From UBA4417 sp963665485 (GTDB taxonomy: Bacteria > Bacteroidota > Bacteroidia > Bacteroidales > UBA4417): a stretch of DNA of 64,000 bases. The stretch lies in NCBI GenBank assembly GCA_963665485.1, contig OY762227.1:1364001-1428000 (forward strand). Reading direction: 5' to 3'. Under the pieces are notes generated by a model. It made no database searches, had not been told where the DNA came from, and saw only the letters and a list, made by a program, of their open reading frames with translations. Within the stretch, counting starts at the first letter, position 1. Every line of letters starts with the position of its first letter. The position numbers were made by a program, and so were the translations under genes. Of the stretch, positions 56,308-64,000 are shown piece after piece.

Positions 56308-56508
56308 GGGAACTACTATCTTATCACTACTAAAAATCCGGCAACTCATCATTCCGATCAAAAAGGCAATTTTGCCAGATTTCACAGATTTATTCTGCTT
56401 TTATCAGTTTTTTATAAAATCTGATCATAATCATTGAATATTTGTCTGTTAAATCGGCGGAATCTGTGGCATATATCTGTTTGTTAATGCCTTAAATGAC
56501 CTGATTAG

Positions 56509-57213
56509 TTACAAGCCCGAAATAATGATATTCCTGACTTTGTCGGAAATTTGGGTTGAGTCCATTCCCTTATAATCCTCCCATAACAGCGGAGGTGAAA
56601 CGATTACTTTAACTTTGGCAGACCGGATAATTGAAGTGCCTTTTGGCATTATATTCTTTGAGCCGCTGATAGTTACCGGTACAATGGGCACACCTGCCTT
56701 TACGCCTAACCGGAGTCCACCGGCTTTAAATGGCGCAACAGTTCCATCCGCACTCCGGGTTCCTTCGGGAAATATAACTATTGAATGGCCTGCTTTCAGT
56801 CGTTCGGCTGCATCGTTGATAGCTGCGAGTGATTGACGCGGATCTTTCCTGTCGATAAAAATGCAGCCGATATACTTCATCCAGCGGCTGAAAGTGGGGA
56901 CTTTTAACAACTCATGTTTAGCGATGAAGCCTTTATCGCGGGGAATATGCCCGACGAAGATTGGTATGTCGAAATTGCTTTGATGATTGGCTACAAATAG
57001 AACACCGCCGGTTTGGGGAATATTTTCAATTCCTGTGACATAAATGGAGGAGCCATTCATTCTGAGACCCGATTGCGCCCATTTTCGGGCAATAGCATGC
57101 GCGCAGGCATCTCTTTCGGCGATCCTGCCCTGCCTGTTGAGTTTTATCAGTTTAAACCTTGGAATCAACATACTCCACCACAGGTATGTGAACCAGCTGA
57201 TTGTTTTTAGCAC
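56509..57213 (-). CDS. 1-acyl-sn-glycerol-3-phosphate acyltransferase (PlsC-like)
   Basis: An inner-membrane acyltransferase with the catalytic motif NHQSNFDIPIF (H-x4-D), the substrate-binding FPEGTRSADGTVAPFKAG and VPIVPVTISGS. PlsC converts lysophosphatidate to phosphatidate; relatives act on other lyso-lipids. The start is uncertain: GTG at 57213 gives a family-like MLKTISWFTYLWW beginning (234 aa), a TTG at 57273 would add 20 residues, and an ATG at 57171 would shorten it. Confidence 0.85.
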   Translation of the reverse strand: MLKTISWFTYLWWSMLIPRFKLIKLNRQGRIAERDACAHAIARKWAQSGLRMNGSSIYVTGIENIPQTGGVLFVANHQSNFDIPIFVGHIPRDKGFIAKHELLKVPTFSRWMKYIGCIFIDRKDPRQSLAAINDAAERLKAGHSIVIFPEGTRSADGTVAPFKAGGLRLGVKAGVPIVPVTISGSKNIMPKGTSIIRSAKVKVIVSPPLLWEDYKGMDSTQISDKVRNIIISGL

Positions 57214-57476
57214 GAATTTCTGATTTAAAATTAATGGAATTTGTTTGCGCCAGATTCTGTTGTATTTATACAAACCCTGATCTACAAAAATATGATTTAT
57301 TTAGTCAGTGTTGGACCAGTGCAGAAATACAAAATGATTTATCCGGGGAAATGGGATTTTTCATGCCCCCAATAATTGAAATCTGCTGATTTCTGCTAAA
57401 ATATAGTTATAAACATCAACCCCAAAATTTGAATTTTTATGCTATTTTCGCACATCAAAATCAAAAATAATCAGAA

Positions 57477-57845
57477 ATGGAAATTATTGGAAGAGTTGCT
57501 CAGTTGTTACCTCTTGTAACAGGGCAAGGCAAAAACGGCGAATGGCGCAAACAGGAATTTATCATTGAAATAGCCGACGGACAGTTCCCGAAAAAAATAT
57601 GTTTCTCCCTATGGGGTGATAAAATTGACCAGGCTGGCTTAAGCCTGAATGAAACAGTAAAAGTGTTTTTTGATATAGAAAGCCGCGAATACAATGCCCG
57701 CTGGTTTACCGAAGCCAGAGCCTGGAAAGTTGAGAAACAAGGAGCTGCTGCTTCCGCGCCAACACATACATCATCACCACAAGTGCCAAATGATGCTCCG
57801 GCTTCGTTTAATGCGGCACCGGTTGAGGACGATCTTCCTTTCTAG
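57477..57845 (+). CDS. DUF3127 protein with SSB-like acidic tail
   Basis: A 122-aa cytoplasmic protein whose first 85 residues match DUF3127, an OB-fold-like family (MEIIGRVAQLLPLVTGQGKNGEWRKQEFIIE; FSLWGDKIDQ; FFDIESREYNARWFTEARAWKVEK). A Pro/Ala/Ser-rich linker follows, and the chain ends EDDLPF. That ending closely resembles the DDDIPF tip of single-stranded DNA-binding protein, which recruits repair and replication partners. The family is not characterised; the tail suggests a DNA-related role. Confidence 0.9.
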   Translation: MEIIGRVAQLLPLVTGQGKNGEWRKQEFIIEIADGQFPKKICFSLWGDKIDQAGLSLNETVKVFFDIESREYNARWFTEARAWKVEKQGAAASAPTHTSSPQVPNDAPASFNAAPVEDDLPF

Positions 57846-57991
57846 GGATTAGGTTTTTTGGTTAGGATTTAGAGAGACAAAGCGACCCTACGACTTAAAG
57901 CCTGAAAGGAGTTGTTGAGAAGAAACGTAATTTAGGAATACAGCAAAATTATTAAATCAGGTGATAAAGCATTTCTGACAAAGATGCCTTT

Positions 57992-59257
57992 TCACCTGAT
58001 TTGCATTTCAAGGTAAATGATACCAAATGAGATTATCAAGGATAGGATTGTAACCATTATCCCTAACCTGAAAAATTCCATAAATTTAATTTTCACACCT
58101 TTACTTTCGGCCGTTTCGATTACGATAAGGTTGGCCATAGCCCCGATTATGGTTGCATTTCCGGCCAGAGTAGATGCCGAAGCCAGTGCCAGCCAGAGTA
58201 TATCGCTGTTTGCCGTTTTCATCAGCGGAAGCATTACTACTGTAAACGGGACATTGCTAACTATTTGCGAAAGGAACAGACTGACCAGGTGAATTCCGGC
58301 TAAACCCGCGCCATTCTCCGTTAATTTTATATGATTCAGCAAATGCTCCATTAAACCGGCTTTTTCGACAGCATGTACTACAATAAAAAGTGAAGCAAAG
58401 AACAAAAGCAATACCCAGTCGACCTGGCGGATAACTTTCGAGGGTTTTATCCGACCCAGCAACAGGATCAGGGAAGCTCCGATAAGCGCGATTAACGGAA
58501 TAGATAAATTAAGCGGGCGGCTCAGGAAAAACAGGATGATAACCAGGATAAAAATAGGAACCGAAAAACGCATGGAATGGTAGTTGTAAGAAGCTTCCTT
58601 TTCAACTGCAGCAAGATCTGGCTTTGTTTTTTTATCAGTTTCAGGGAAACGTGATGTTATTACCGAAGGATAATACCATTTCACGAAATATACGATAACC
58701 AGCATTCCTGTTACCGATACAGGGAGCAGGTAAATCAGGAAATGGCCATACGAAATTCCTGAATTTATACCGATAAGCATATTTTGTGGATTACCGGTTA
58801 TGGTCATGGCGCTTCCAATATTCGACGACAGAATTTCGGCAATCAAATAGGGCACAGGATTAAGTTTGAGCGAGCGGCAGATGCCTATAATTACAGGTGT
58901 AAAAAGCAGCACAACAGCATCGTTAACAAGGAAAGCGCTGGCTATTCCGGTTATAATTGAAAGCACGACCAGAAGTTTGAAAGGAGTGTCGGCAACTGCC
59001 AAAGTTCGTGTAGCAATCCATTCAAAAAATCCATCCAGCTCAAGGGTTGCCACAATGATCATCATGCCAAGCAACAGCGCAATGGTATTGAAATCGATAG
59101 CACGAATGGCTTCATCGAAAGTGATAACCCCAAAAAGAATCATAGCTACCGCGCCAAAAAATGCTGCCGATGGCCGGTCAATATTCATTCGCGGAAGCCG
59201 GGTAAAAATTATACCAATGTAGGTGATAATAAATATGATCAGGGCGGTGGTTTGCAT
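57992..59257 (-). CDS. ArsB/NhaD-family ion permease
   Basis: A 421-aa inner-membrane transporter of the IT superfamily (ArsB/CitM/NhaD) with about eleven helices. Typical motifs are the double re-entrant loops: AFLVNDAVVLLFTPVIIGI and EILSSNIGSAMTITGNPQNMLIG in the first half, QIVSNVPFTVVMLPLM and SASTLAGNATIIGAMANLIVIE in the second. It could be a sodium-proton antiporter or an anion exporter; the sequence alone does not decide. It stands alone. Confidence 0.88.
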   Translation of the reverse strand: MQTTALIIFIITYIGIIFTRLPRMNIDRPSAAFFGAVAMILFGVITFDEAIRAIDFNTIALLLGMMIIVATLELDGFFEWIATRTLAVADTPFKLLVVLSIITGIASAFLVNDAVVLLFTPVIIGICRSLKLNPVPYLIAEILSSNIGSAMTITGNPQNMLIGINSGISYGHFLIYLLPVSVTGMLVIVYFVKWYYPSVITSRFPETDKKTKPDLAAVEKEASYNYHSMRFSVPIFILVIILFFLSRPLNLSIPLIALIGASLILLLGRIKPSKVIRQVDWVLLLFFASLFIVVHAVEKAGLMEHLLNHIKLTENGAGLAGIHLVSLFLSQIVSNVPFTVVMLPLMKTANSDILWLALASASTLAGNATIIGAMANLIVIETAESKGVKIKFMEFFRLGIMVTILSLIISFGIIYLEMQIR

Positions 59258-59288
59258 ATAGTTTAATGGTTCAAAAATTCAACATTGT

Positions 59289-59312
59289 AGAGACGCAATG
59301 CCTCGCGTCTCT
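59289..59312. repeat. TAGAGACGC-type short interspersed palindromic repeat
   Basis: An 8-bp perfect inverted repeat, AGAGACGC (59289-59296) with GCGTCTCT (59305-59312), with loop AATGCCTC. It lies in the 67-bp gap between two minus-strand genes. The whole resembles the GTAGAGACGCAAT...GCGTCTCTAC elements highly repeated in many cyanobacterial and Bacteroidota genomes. It could also act as a transcription attenuator. Confidence 0.5.
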
Positions 59313-59324
59313 TTATAACGAGAT

Positions 59325-60161
59325 TTATTGGTTTTCGTGAGGAAGAATACAAATTCCTGCCGCGAACCTCCCGGTAATTCCACCGGAAGCCCTCGACGAA
59401 AAGAAAGTCTCAGAGTGGCATAATGTACAAAGCTCAGACATTTCAATATTCCCAGGTTTCACACCATTGTCGGTAAGTTGTTTCTGGTTGGCATACCAGA
59501 GGTCGAAATGTGGTTTCGAAGGATCTTTCTTCTTGATGAGATAACCTTCGGTGGTACCAAAGCTTTGTTTCACGAAATTGCTGACATCTTCACTAACCTC
59601 GTAACAGCAAGGCCCGATGGATGGGCCAATTCCGGCAAGGATATCAGCCGGATCGCATCCGAAATGCCTAACCATTGAATCAACAGTATTGGAGGTAATC
59701 TGATGAACAGTTCCCCTCCATCCGGCATGAATTACAGCACTCACTTTTTTAACCTGATCGTATAATAAAACCGGAACACAATCGGCCACCATTACCATCA
59801 GGCATATGCCGGTTAAATTTGTAATTGTGGCGTCAGTACGTGGATTCAGGGATAAAACTCCTGCTTCGATGGCTGTTTCATCAATGATTTTTACATCGCC
59901 GCTATGCACCTGGCTGGCATACAGAAATTTCTCACTCGCAACATTTATAAATTCAGCCAGTAAAGCGCGGTTCGTCAGTACATGATCGGGATTGTCGTTG
60001 GTATGAAGCCCGAGATTCAAATAATGGTAAGGTGGAAGACTCACACCGCCGGAACGGGTGGTTATAAAATGAATCAGGTTTGAAATCCGGGAAAGGTTTT
60101 CGAATTTAAATAATGGCAGAGAACCTTCTGATTTTTTCATTTTAAACTCTATGAACTTCAA
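59325..60161 (-). CDS. pgeF: Peptidoglycan editing factor PgeF (YfiH/LACC1 family)
   Basis: A 278-aa multicopper-polyphenol-oxidase-fold enzyme now known as PgeF/YfiH, which removes mis-incorporated serine from peptidoglycan precursors (related enzymes are purine nucleoside phosphorylases). Zinc-site residues are in VIHAGWRGTVHQI, GIGPSIGPCCYEV and the second half HSETFFSSR. An ATG at 60140 (seven residues later) is an alternative start. It stands in the usual single-gene context. Confidence 0.92.
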   Translation of the reverse strand: MKFIEFKMKKSEGSLPLFKFENLSRISNLIHFITTRSGGVSLPPYHYLNLGLHTNDNPDHVLTNRALLAEFINVASEKFLYASQVHSGDVKIIDETAIEAGVLSLNPRTDATITNLTGICLMVMVADCVPVLLYDQVKKVSAVIHAGWRGTVHQITSNTVDSMVRHFGCDPADILAGIGPSIGPCCYEVSEDVSNFVKQSFGTTEGYLIKKKDPSKPHFDLWYANQKQLTDNGVKPGNIEMSELCTLCHSETFFSSRASGGITGRFAAGICILPHENQ

Positions 60162-60293
60162 ATGTATTCAAAAAAGAGAGAATAATAGCGCATACGATGA
60201 GAGATATTGCGGCTCATTTGTATAACAATCTGGTAATTAACAAGTCTTAACATTAATTAACTTGCAGGTAGATTCAAACAGGATATTGTTATC

Positions 60294-60301
60294 TATTTTT
60301 G
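60294..60301 (+). promoter_or_regulatory. Promoter -7 box of the charged exported protein gene
   Basis: TATTTTTG is a full match to TAnnTTTG, 41 bp before the ATG at 60342, with a TTG at 60272-60274 in roughly the -33 position. Confidence 0.45.
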
Positions 60302-60341
60302 AGGTGAATTTATCAGAATCCGAACCTTAAATACTACCACA

Positions 60342-61202
60342 ATGAGAACCAGGTTTTCTTTCTTTCTTTTTTCCTGTGCAGCCGCAGGATTGATCCTTAT
60401 TTCGGGCAATAGTTTTGCTCAACTAAAATCGGATGAGCAGGCTAAAGGCAAAAAAACAATTACCATCCATGTTACCAAAGAAGTGGATGGGAACACCGTT
60501 GTAATTGATACTACTGTTGTGACAGACGGGGATTTTGATGCTGATGCTTTTCTTGAACAAAAGGGCATTATGAATGATATGCCTGAAAGTGGTAACAATG
60601 TTGAGAAACATATTATTATTCGCCATCCGGGTTCGCAGGATTTCAGCAGGCACGATTCCGACGATAATTCGCCAGATACGATAATCATTAACGATGACAA
60701 GTCATTGCTTTTCGACGATAAGTTTGAGATGCCTTTCCCGCCAAATTCAGGAATGCCTTTTAATTTCAATATGCCTGAAGAATTTCATCATTTCGACGGC
60801 CAGCATTTTAAAGATATGGTGGAAGGAATGGCCAGGTCGTACGGTCTGGAAAATTTTATGCCTTTGGGTGAAATGAAAAAAGTTATAGTTAAAAAGAAAC
60901 ATAATGGCAAAAAGGTAGTAATAACTTTTGCGGACCGGGAAGACATCAGCAATAAACACAGGCATGGGAACAAAAAAGAGGAAAGAATAATTATCAGGCA
61001 AAATGACGGGCAGGGAATGGTTCCAGGGCACCGGGAACGGGTAATTATTGATGGACAACCGGATGAAAATGTCGTAATTCGCCGCAATGTAAAAAAGACC
61101 GATAACGGCGACCAGGTAATTATCAACGCCGACGTTGACAAACCTATGCCTGCAAAGAAAAAGACAACAGTCATCATCATTAAAGATGATGGAACCAAAT
61201 AG
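60342..61202 (+). CDS. Exported charged protein with repeated beta-strands, unknown function
   Basis: A 286-aa protein with a Sec signal peptide (about 1-26, ending NSFAQ). The mature chain is a series of short strands of the type K-x-hydrophobic-hydrophobic-I-R separated by acidic or basic loops (EKHIIIRHPG, KEERIIIRQNDG, ENVVIRRN, TTVIIIKDDG) around a His/Phe/Met-rich middle (EEFHHFDGQHF). No family is recognised. It stands alone, ending at the bidirectional terminator at 61228. Confidence 0.75.
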   Translation: MRTRFSFFLFSCAAAGLILISGNSFAQLKSDEQAKGKKTITIHVTKEVDGNTVVIDTTVVTDGDFDADAFLEQKGIMNDMPESGNNVEKHIIIRHPGSQDFSRHDSDDNSPDTIIINDDKSLLFDDKFEMPFPPNSGMPFNFNMPEEFHHFDGQHFKDMVEGMARSYGLENFMPLGEMKKVIVKKKHNGKKVVITFADREDISNKHRHGNKKEERIIIRQNDGQGMVPGHRERVIIDGQPDENVVIRRNVKKTDNGDQVIINADVDKPMPAKKKTTVIIIKDDGTK

Positions 61203-61227
61203 CTATATTCCCAAAAACCAACTTCAA

Positions 61228-61264
61228 TAAAAAACCCGGAATCATTGCTGATTCCGGGTTTTTA
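61228..61264. terminator. Bidirectional terminator
   Basis: A 15-bp perfect stem (61230-61244 with 61249-61263), loop TTGC, and an A-run and T-run on the two sides. It serves both the plus-strand charged-protein gene and the convergent thioredoxin gene. Confidence 0.9.
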
Positions 61265-61283
61265 TTTTGAGAGAAACAGCAAA

Positions 61284-62393
61284 CTATTTCCCTAAAACTT
61301 CTTCAAGTTTTTTAACCAGATCTTCACCGCGAAGGCTGCTGCCGATAATTTTTCCTTCTTTATCAATCAGGAAATTAGCCGGAATCGACATTACACCGTA
61401 TTGTTTGGCGGCAGCATTTTCCCAACCGATAAGGTCGCTTACATGGGTCCAGGTGAGCCCGTCTTTGGCAACCGCATCCTGCCATTTGCCTTTATCTGTA
61501 TCGAGCGATACGCCTAATACTGTAAATCCTTTGCTGTTGAATTTCTTATACGCGGCAACTACATTTGGATTCTCAGCCCTGCAAGGGCCACACCATGATG
61601 CCCAGAAATCAACTAAAACTACTTTGCCTTTGAAACTGCTAAGGCTTACGGGTTTTCCGGTTGAATCATTCATGGTGAATTCCGGAGCGGGCTGACCCAC
61701 TTCAACTTTTCCAAGAATTGTTTCGCGTTCAGCAAGTTTTTTAACATAAGCTGAATTAGCAATGGACGGATCCATAGCTTTATTAATAGCTTTCAGATCA
61801 TCGAGTGAGTAAGCATAAGCATTGCTTATAGCCAGGTAAGCCGCTACAACACTTTTACCGTTTTTCAGAATGTATTCTTTCGTAAATATGGATTGTGCTT
61901 TCTGAACTGAATCGTAAGCCGTTTCAACCTTTTTCACCCCTATGGAATCATGCGCTTCTTTACACTTCATATAGTCACCGTAAAGAGCTTCCATCTTAAC
62001 GTTATATACGGATTCTTCCTTCTGGTATGCAACAAAAGCATCCTGCGTAGCCGATCCGCTAACTGCAGATTTGTCAATACTATCGGCATAAACCTTCATC
62101 GTTAAGGTTCCGTTTTCGATAAAGAATGGAAACGCGTCATCTACATTTGCAAGTTTCAGGTAAAACACCTCGGGCATATCCACCTTGCCGGTGAAAGCAA
62201 ATTTGCCTTCTTTTATCTGTACGGAATCGGCAGTGATCATTTTTCCTTCTTCACGTTTTTTAAGCAGAACCCATCCGCTATCAGCACCGGTGATTGTACC
62301 CTCAATAGTGTATCCGTCTGTTTTCTTGGTATTGCATGAAATAACTGAAAATAGAACAGCTACTATGATGCTTCCCGCCAGTAATTTTCTCAT
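61284..62393 (-). CDS. TlpA-like thioredoxin lipoprotein with DUF4369 domain
   Basis: Start set at the ATG at 62393, which gives a lipoprotein signal (MRKLLAGSIIVAVLFSVISC, cysteine 20); an in-frame start ten codons earlier adds a polar leader. A DUF4369 domain (about 22-125, starting YTIEGTITGADSGWVLLKKRE) leads to a thioredoxin fold (about 225-369) with the redox site WASWCGPCRAENP. It is a periplasmic disulfide reductase or cytochrome-c-maturation-type protein facing the periplasm. Convergent with the charged-protein gene. Confidence 0.92.
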   Translation of the reverse strand: MRKLLAGSIIVAVLFSVISCNTKKTDGYTIEGTITGADSGWVLLKKREEGKMITADSVQIKEGKFAFTGKVDMPEVFYLKLANVDDAFPFFIENGTLTMKVYADSIDKSAVSGSATQDAFVAYQKEESVYNVKMEALYGDYMKCKEAHDSIGVKKVETAYDSVQKAQSIFTKEYILKNGKSVVAAYLAISNAYAYSLDDLKAINKAMDPSIANSAYVKKLAERETILGKVEVGQPAPEFTMNDSTGKPVSLSSFKGKVVLVDFWASWCGPCRAENPNVVAAYKKFNSKGFTVLGVSLDTDKGKWQDAVAKDGLTWTHVSDLIGWENAAAKQYGVMSIPANFLIDKEGKIIGSSLRGEDLVKKLEEVLGK

Positions 62394-62483
62394 ATGGTTT
62401 TGTTTAAGGTTTATTTGGTACAAAAGTATGTTTTTTTATTGATGTGCGCGACACCCCTATGGGCAAAGCCAAATATCCGAAAT

Positions 62484-63002
62484 TTATTTCTTCTCTTTCC
62501 TTGGAGCGAAAATATATTCGAACAGCATTATAAAAAGGAAAGTAAACAGCGAGCTAACAATAACACGAAGCAGCGTCTGCCAGAATTCGTCGAAGCTGAA
62601 AACATCCAGCATATTCAAAAACAGGTGATGCGAAAAAATCATCAGCATGGCGTAGGCCATAAACCATTTAAGCCCCATTTGCTGGAGTTTGGGTTGAGTA
62701 GTAATATCATACTCCGGCTTTTCGCCAACAAATTTAATGATCAACGGCCGCATAAATCCCGCAAAAACACTACTTGCAGCATGCAATCCCAAGGTGCCGC
62801 TAAAGAGATCAACCGTTAAGCCCATCGAAAACGATAATACAAGTATAAGCCAGCCTGGTGTTTCGAAAGGAAGCAGCAGGATAAATAAAATATAAATGTA
62901 TGGATTGAGGAATCCGTAGAAATTGACCCTGTTCATAATCAGCACCTGGATAAGAACCAGCGCGATAAACCTGAAGATATTTGTGAGTACCAGCCTATTC
63001 AT
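62484..63002 (-). CDS. mreD: Rod shape-determining protein MreD
   Basis: A 172-aa inner-membrane protein with about five helices. It fits Bacteroidota MreD: the N-terminal MNRLVLTNIFRFIALVLIQVLIMNRV, the YIYILFILLLPFETPGW loop and the GLTVDLFSGTLGLHAASSVFAGFMRP motif. It links MreC to the elongasome that builds the lateral cell wall. Its start overlaps the end of mreC by 8 bp. Confidence 0.92.
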   Translation of the reverse strand: MNRLVLTNIFRFIALVLIQVLIMNRVNFYGFLNPYIYILFILLLPFETPGWLILVLSFSMGLTVDLFSGTLGLHAASSVFAGFMRPLIIKFVGEKPEYDITTQPKLQQMGLKWFMAYAMLMIFSHHLFLNMLDVFSFDEFWQTLLRVIVSSLFTFLFIMLFEYIFAPRKEKK

Positions 63003-63834
63003 CTTTCAGCCCTTCCATACTTTTTTCGAGAGTCTCTTGCTCTTCTTTCATCAGGTTTCGGACAACATACACATATTGCAACGAGTTAAAATCAACGCTG
63101 AACTTAAAAGGAATAGTATAGAAATGATCGCCCTGTTCAACCCTGAAATCGGATATGGTGCCAATCATAAGTCCTTCCGGAAATATATAGGAGAATCCGC
63201 TGCTCATAATGGTATCGCCTTTTGCAATTTTAACGTGGGCTGGAATGTCGGTTAAGGTACCGTATAAATGATCCACTCCGTTCCAGACTATAGTTCCCAT
63301 CTGTCCGTTTTTAATGATCCTGCCACTGATTCGAGTATGTTTGTTCAGTATGCTCATCACCCAACTGAAGTTTTCTGATACATTAACCACAGTCCCAACA
63401 ACTCCCTTCGACGTGATTACAGCCATATCCTTTTGAATGCCGCTGCGGCTGCCTTTGTCGAGCATGATGTAATTGTTTCTCTTGCCGACCGTGTTGAGTA
63501 CAACCTTTGCCACAACATACTTATATTGTTGCTTGTAAAGGGTATCGTTAACCCAAAAGGTGTTTGTATCATTCCTCAGGAACGAAACGCCTTTCATTTG
63601 CCTCAGTAAGGCGTTTTCCTGGGCCAGGTGCTCATTTGTGGTACGAAGCTTAAGATAATCGGTAGCATTGCTAACGCCGGTATAAAAACGACCTGTTAAC
63701 CTGCTTCCCGCTTTAAGTATAGCGGAACTTTGATAATAGGTTGAATTTACCAGCAATGTGATCGAGAAAAACTCAAGCAGCAGAAACAGGAGCAGGAAAT
63801 GATACCGAATAATAAAAACCAGGATATTACGCAT
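62995..63834 (-). CDS. mreC: Rod shape-determining protein MreC
   Basis: A 279-aa membrane-anchored protein with an N-terminal transmembrane helix (about 7-27), a coiled coil (about 60-90, NEHLAQENALLRQMKG) and two beta-barrel domains (NYIMLDKGSRSGIQKDMAVI, VVGTVVNVSENFSWV, IAKGDTIMSSGFSYIFPEG). It scaffolds the cell-wall elongation complex in the periplasm. It overlaps mreD by 8 bp. mreB, usually just upstream, is not seen in the remaining 166 bp. Confidence 0.93.
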   Translation of the reverse strand: MRNILVFIIRYHFLLLFLLLEFFSITLLVNSTYYQSSAILKAGSRLTGRFYTGVSNATDYLKLRTTNEHLAQENALLRQMKGVSFLRNDTNTFWVNDTLYKQQYKYVVAKVVLNTVGKRNNYIMLDKGSRSGIQKDMAVITSKGVVGTVVNVSENFSWVMSILNKHTRISGRIIKNGQMGTIVWNGVDHLYGTLTDIPAHVKIAKGDTIMSSGFSYIFPEGLMIGTISDFRVEQGDHFYTIPFKFSVDFNSLQYVYVVRNLMKEEQETLEKSMEGLKDE

Positions 63835-64000
63835 AGTCGGTTACGGTATCGTTTGTTAAACGGTATTATTTGATTTAGGAACAAGGAACACCGATTAACG
63901 ATTTAAGATGTTAGTGCAGTTGCTGGTTGATACTACTTCTAAATCAAAAAATCGCCAATCCTTGTTCGATATTCAAATTGTATATTGCTATTTATTTGAG

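Noticed and set aside
62394..62819. A 141-codon plus-strand frame over mreD
   Set aside because: Antisense to mreD, with no family resemblance.
1..64000. CRISPR arrays, tRNA or rRNA genes, transposases, integrases and phage genes
   Set aside because: I looked through all intergenic stretches and the coding frames and found no direct-repeat arrays, cloverleaf sequences or mobile-element enzymes.

Overview
The window is chromosomal DNA from a free-living or environmental member of the Bacteroidota, most likely Bacteroidia. The evidence is two SusC/SusD pairs, promoters of the TAnnTTTG type, a nuclease with a type IX secretion (T9SS) sorting tail, many SPI/SPII exported proteins, a GH92 glycosidase and moderate GC. 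I see no phage, insertion sequence, CRISPR array, rRNA or tRNA.

Region 1 (1-12,000) is a sugar-uptake locus: the end of a FucP-type MFS sugar permease, a XylR-like regulator (periplasmic-binding fold plus AraC domain), and two tandem SusC/SusD pairs. Both pairs have the same inverted-repeat element exactly 30 bp before the -7 box, so they are probably controlled by one regulator. Region 2 (12,100-14,850) is housekeeping: rsmI, a Nudix hydrolase, elbB and a HMCES/YedK protein.

Region 3 (15,000-27,200) is the most unusual part. It is a minus-strand block of exported proteins of mostly unknown function: a 534-aa protein, a WG-repeat protein fused to a formylglycine-generating-enzyme-like domain, a 241-aa protein, a frameshifted WG-repeat gene, a DUF6616-like protein and a SnoaL-like lipoprotein. 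It ends in a two-component system made of a NarL-type response regulator and a propeller sensor kinase. Four promoters here share a 16-bp palindrome (TCACACGnnCGTGTGA) placed directly against the -33 box, with 19-20 bp to the -7 box. One of them lies in the tail of the kinase gene and drives the regulator. I read this as an undescribed regulon of the adjacent two-component system.

Region 4 (27,400-48,400) is mixed metabolism: a LuxE-like acyl-protein synthetase, an acyl-CoA dehydrogenase, panE-leuS, a stand-alone SecD-like periplasmic domain, a CBM6-like protein, a DMT permease, a GH92 mannosidase, an exported Gfo/Idh/MocA protein, an endonuclease I gene whose third codon is a stop, and a cupin regulator with an acyl-CoA synthetase. 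Region 5 (48,500-64,000) holds a secreted DNA/RNA nuclease, a hemerythrin-like protein, a NifU-like/GGGtGRT gene pair with a long leader, an MFS permease, a PlsC acyltransferase, a DUF3127 protein with an SSB-like tail, an ArsB/NhaD-type permease, pgeF, a TlpA-like thioredoxin lipoprotein, and mreC-mreD at the right edge.
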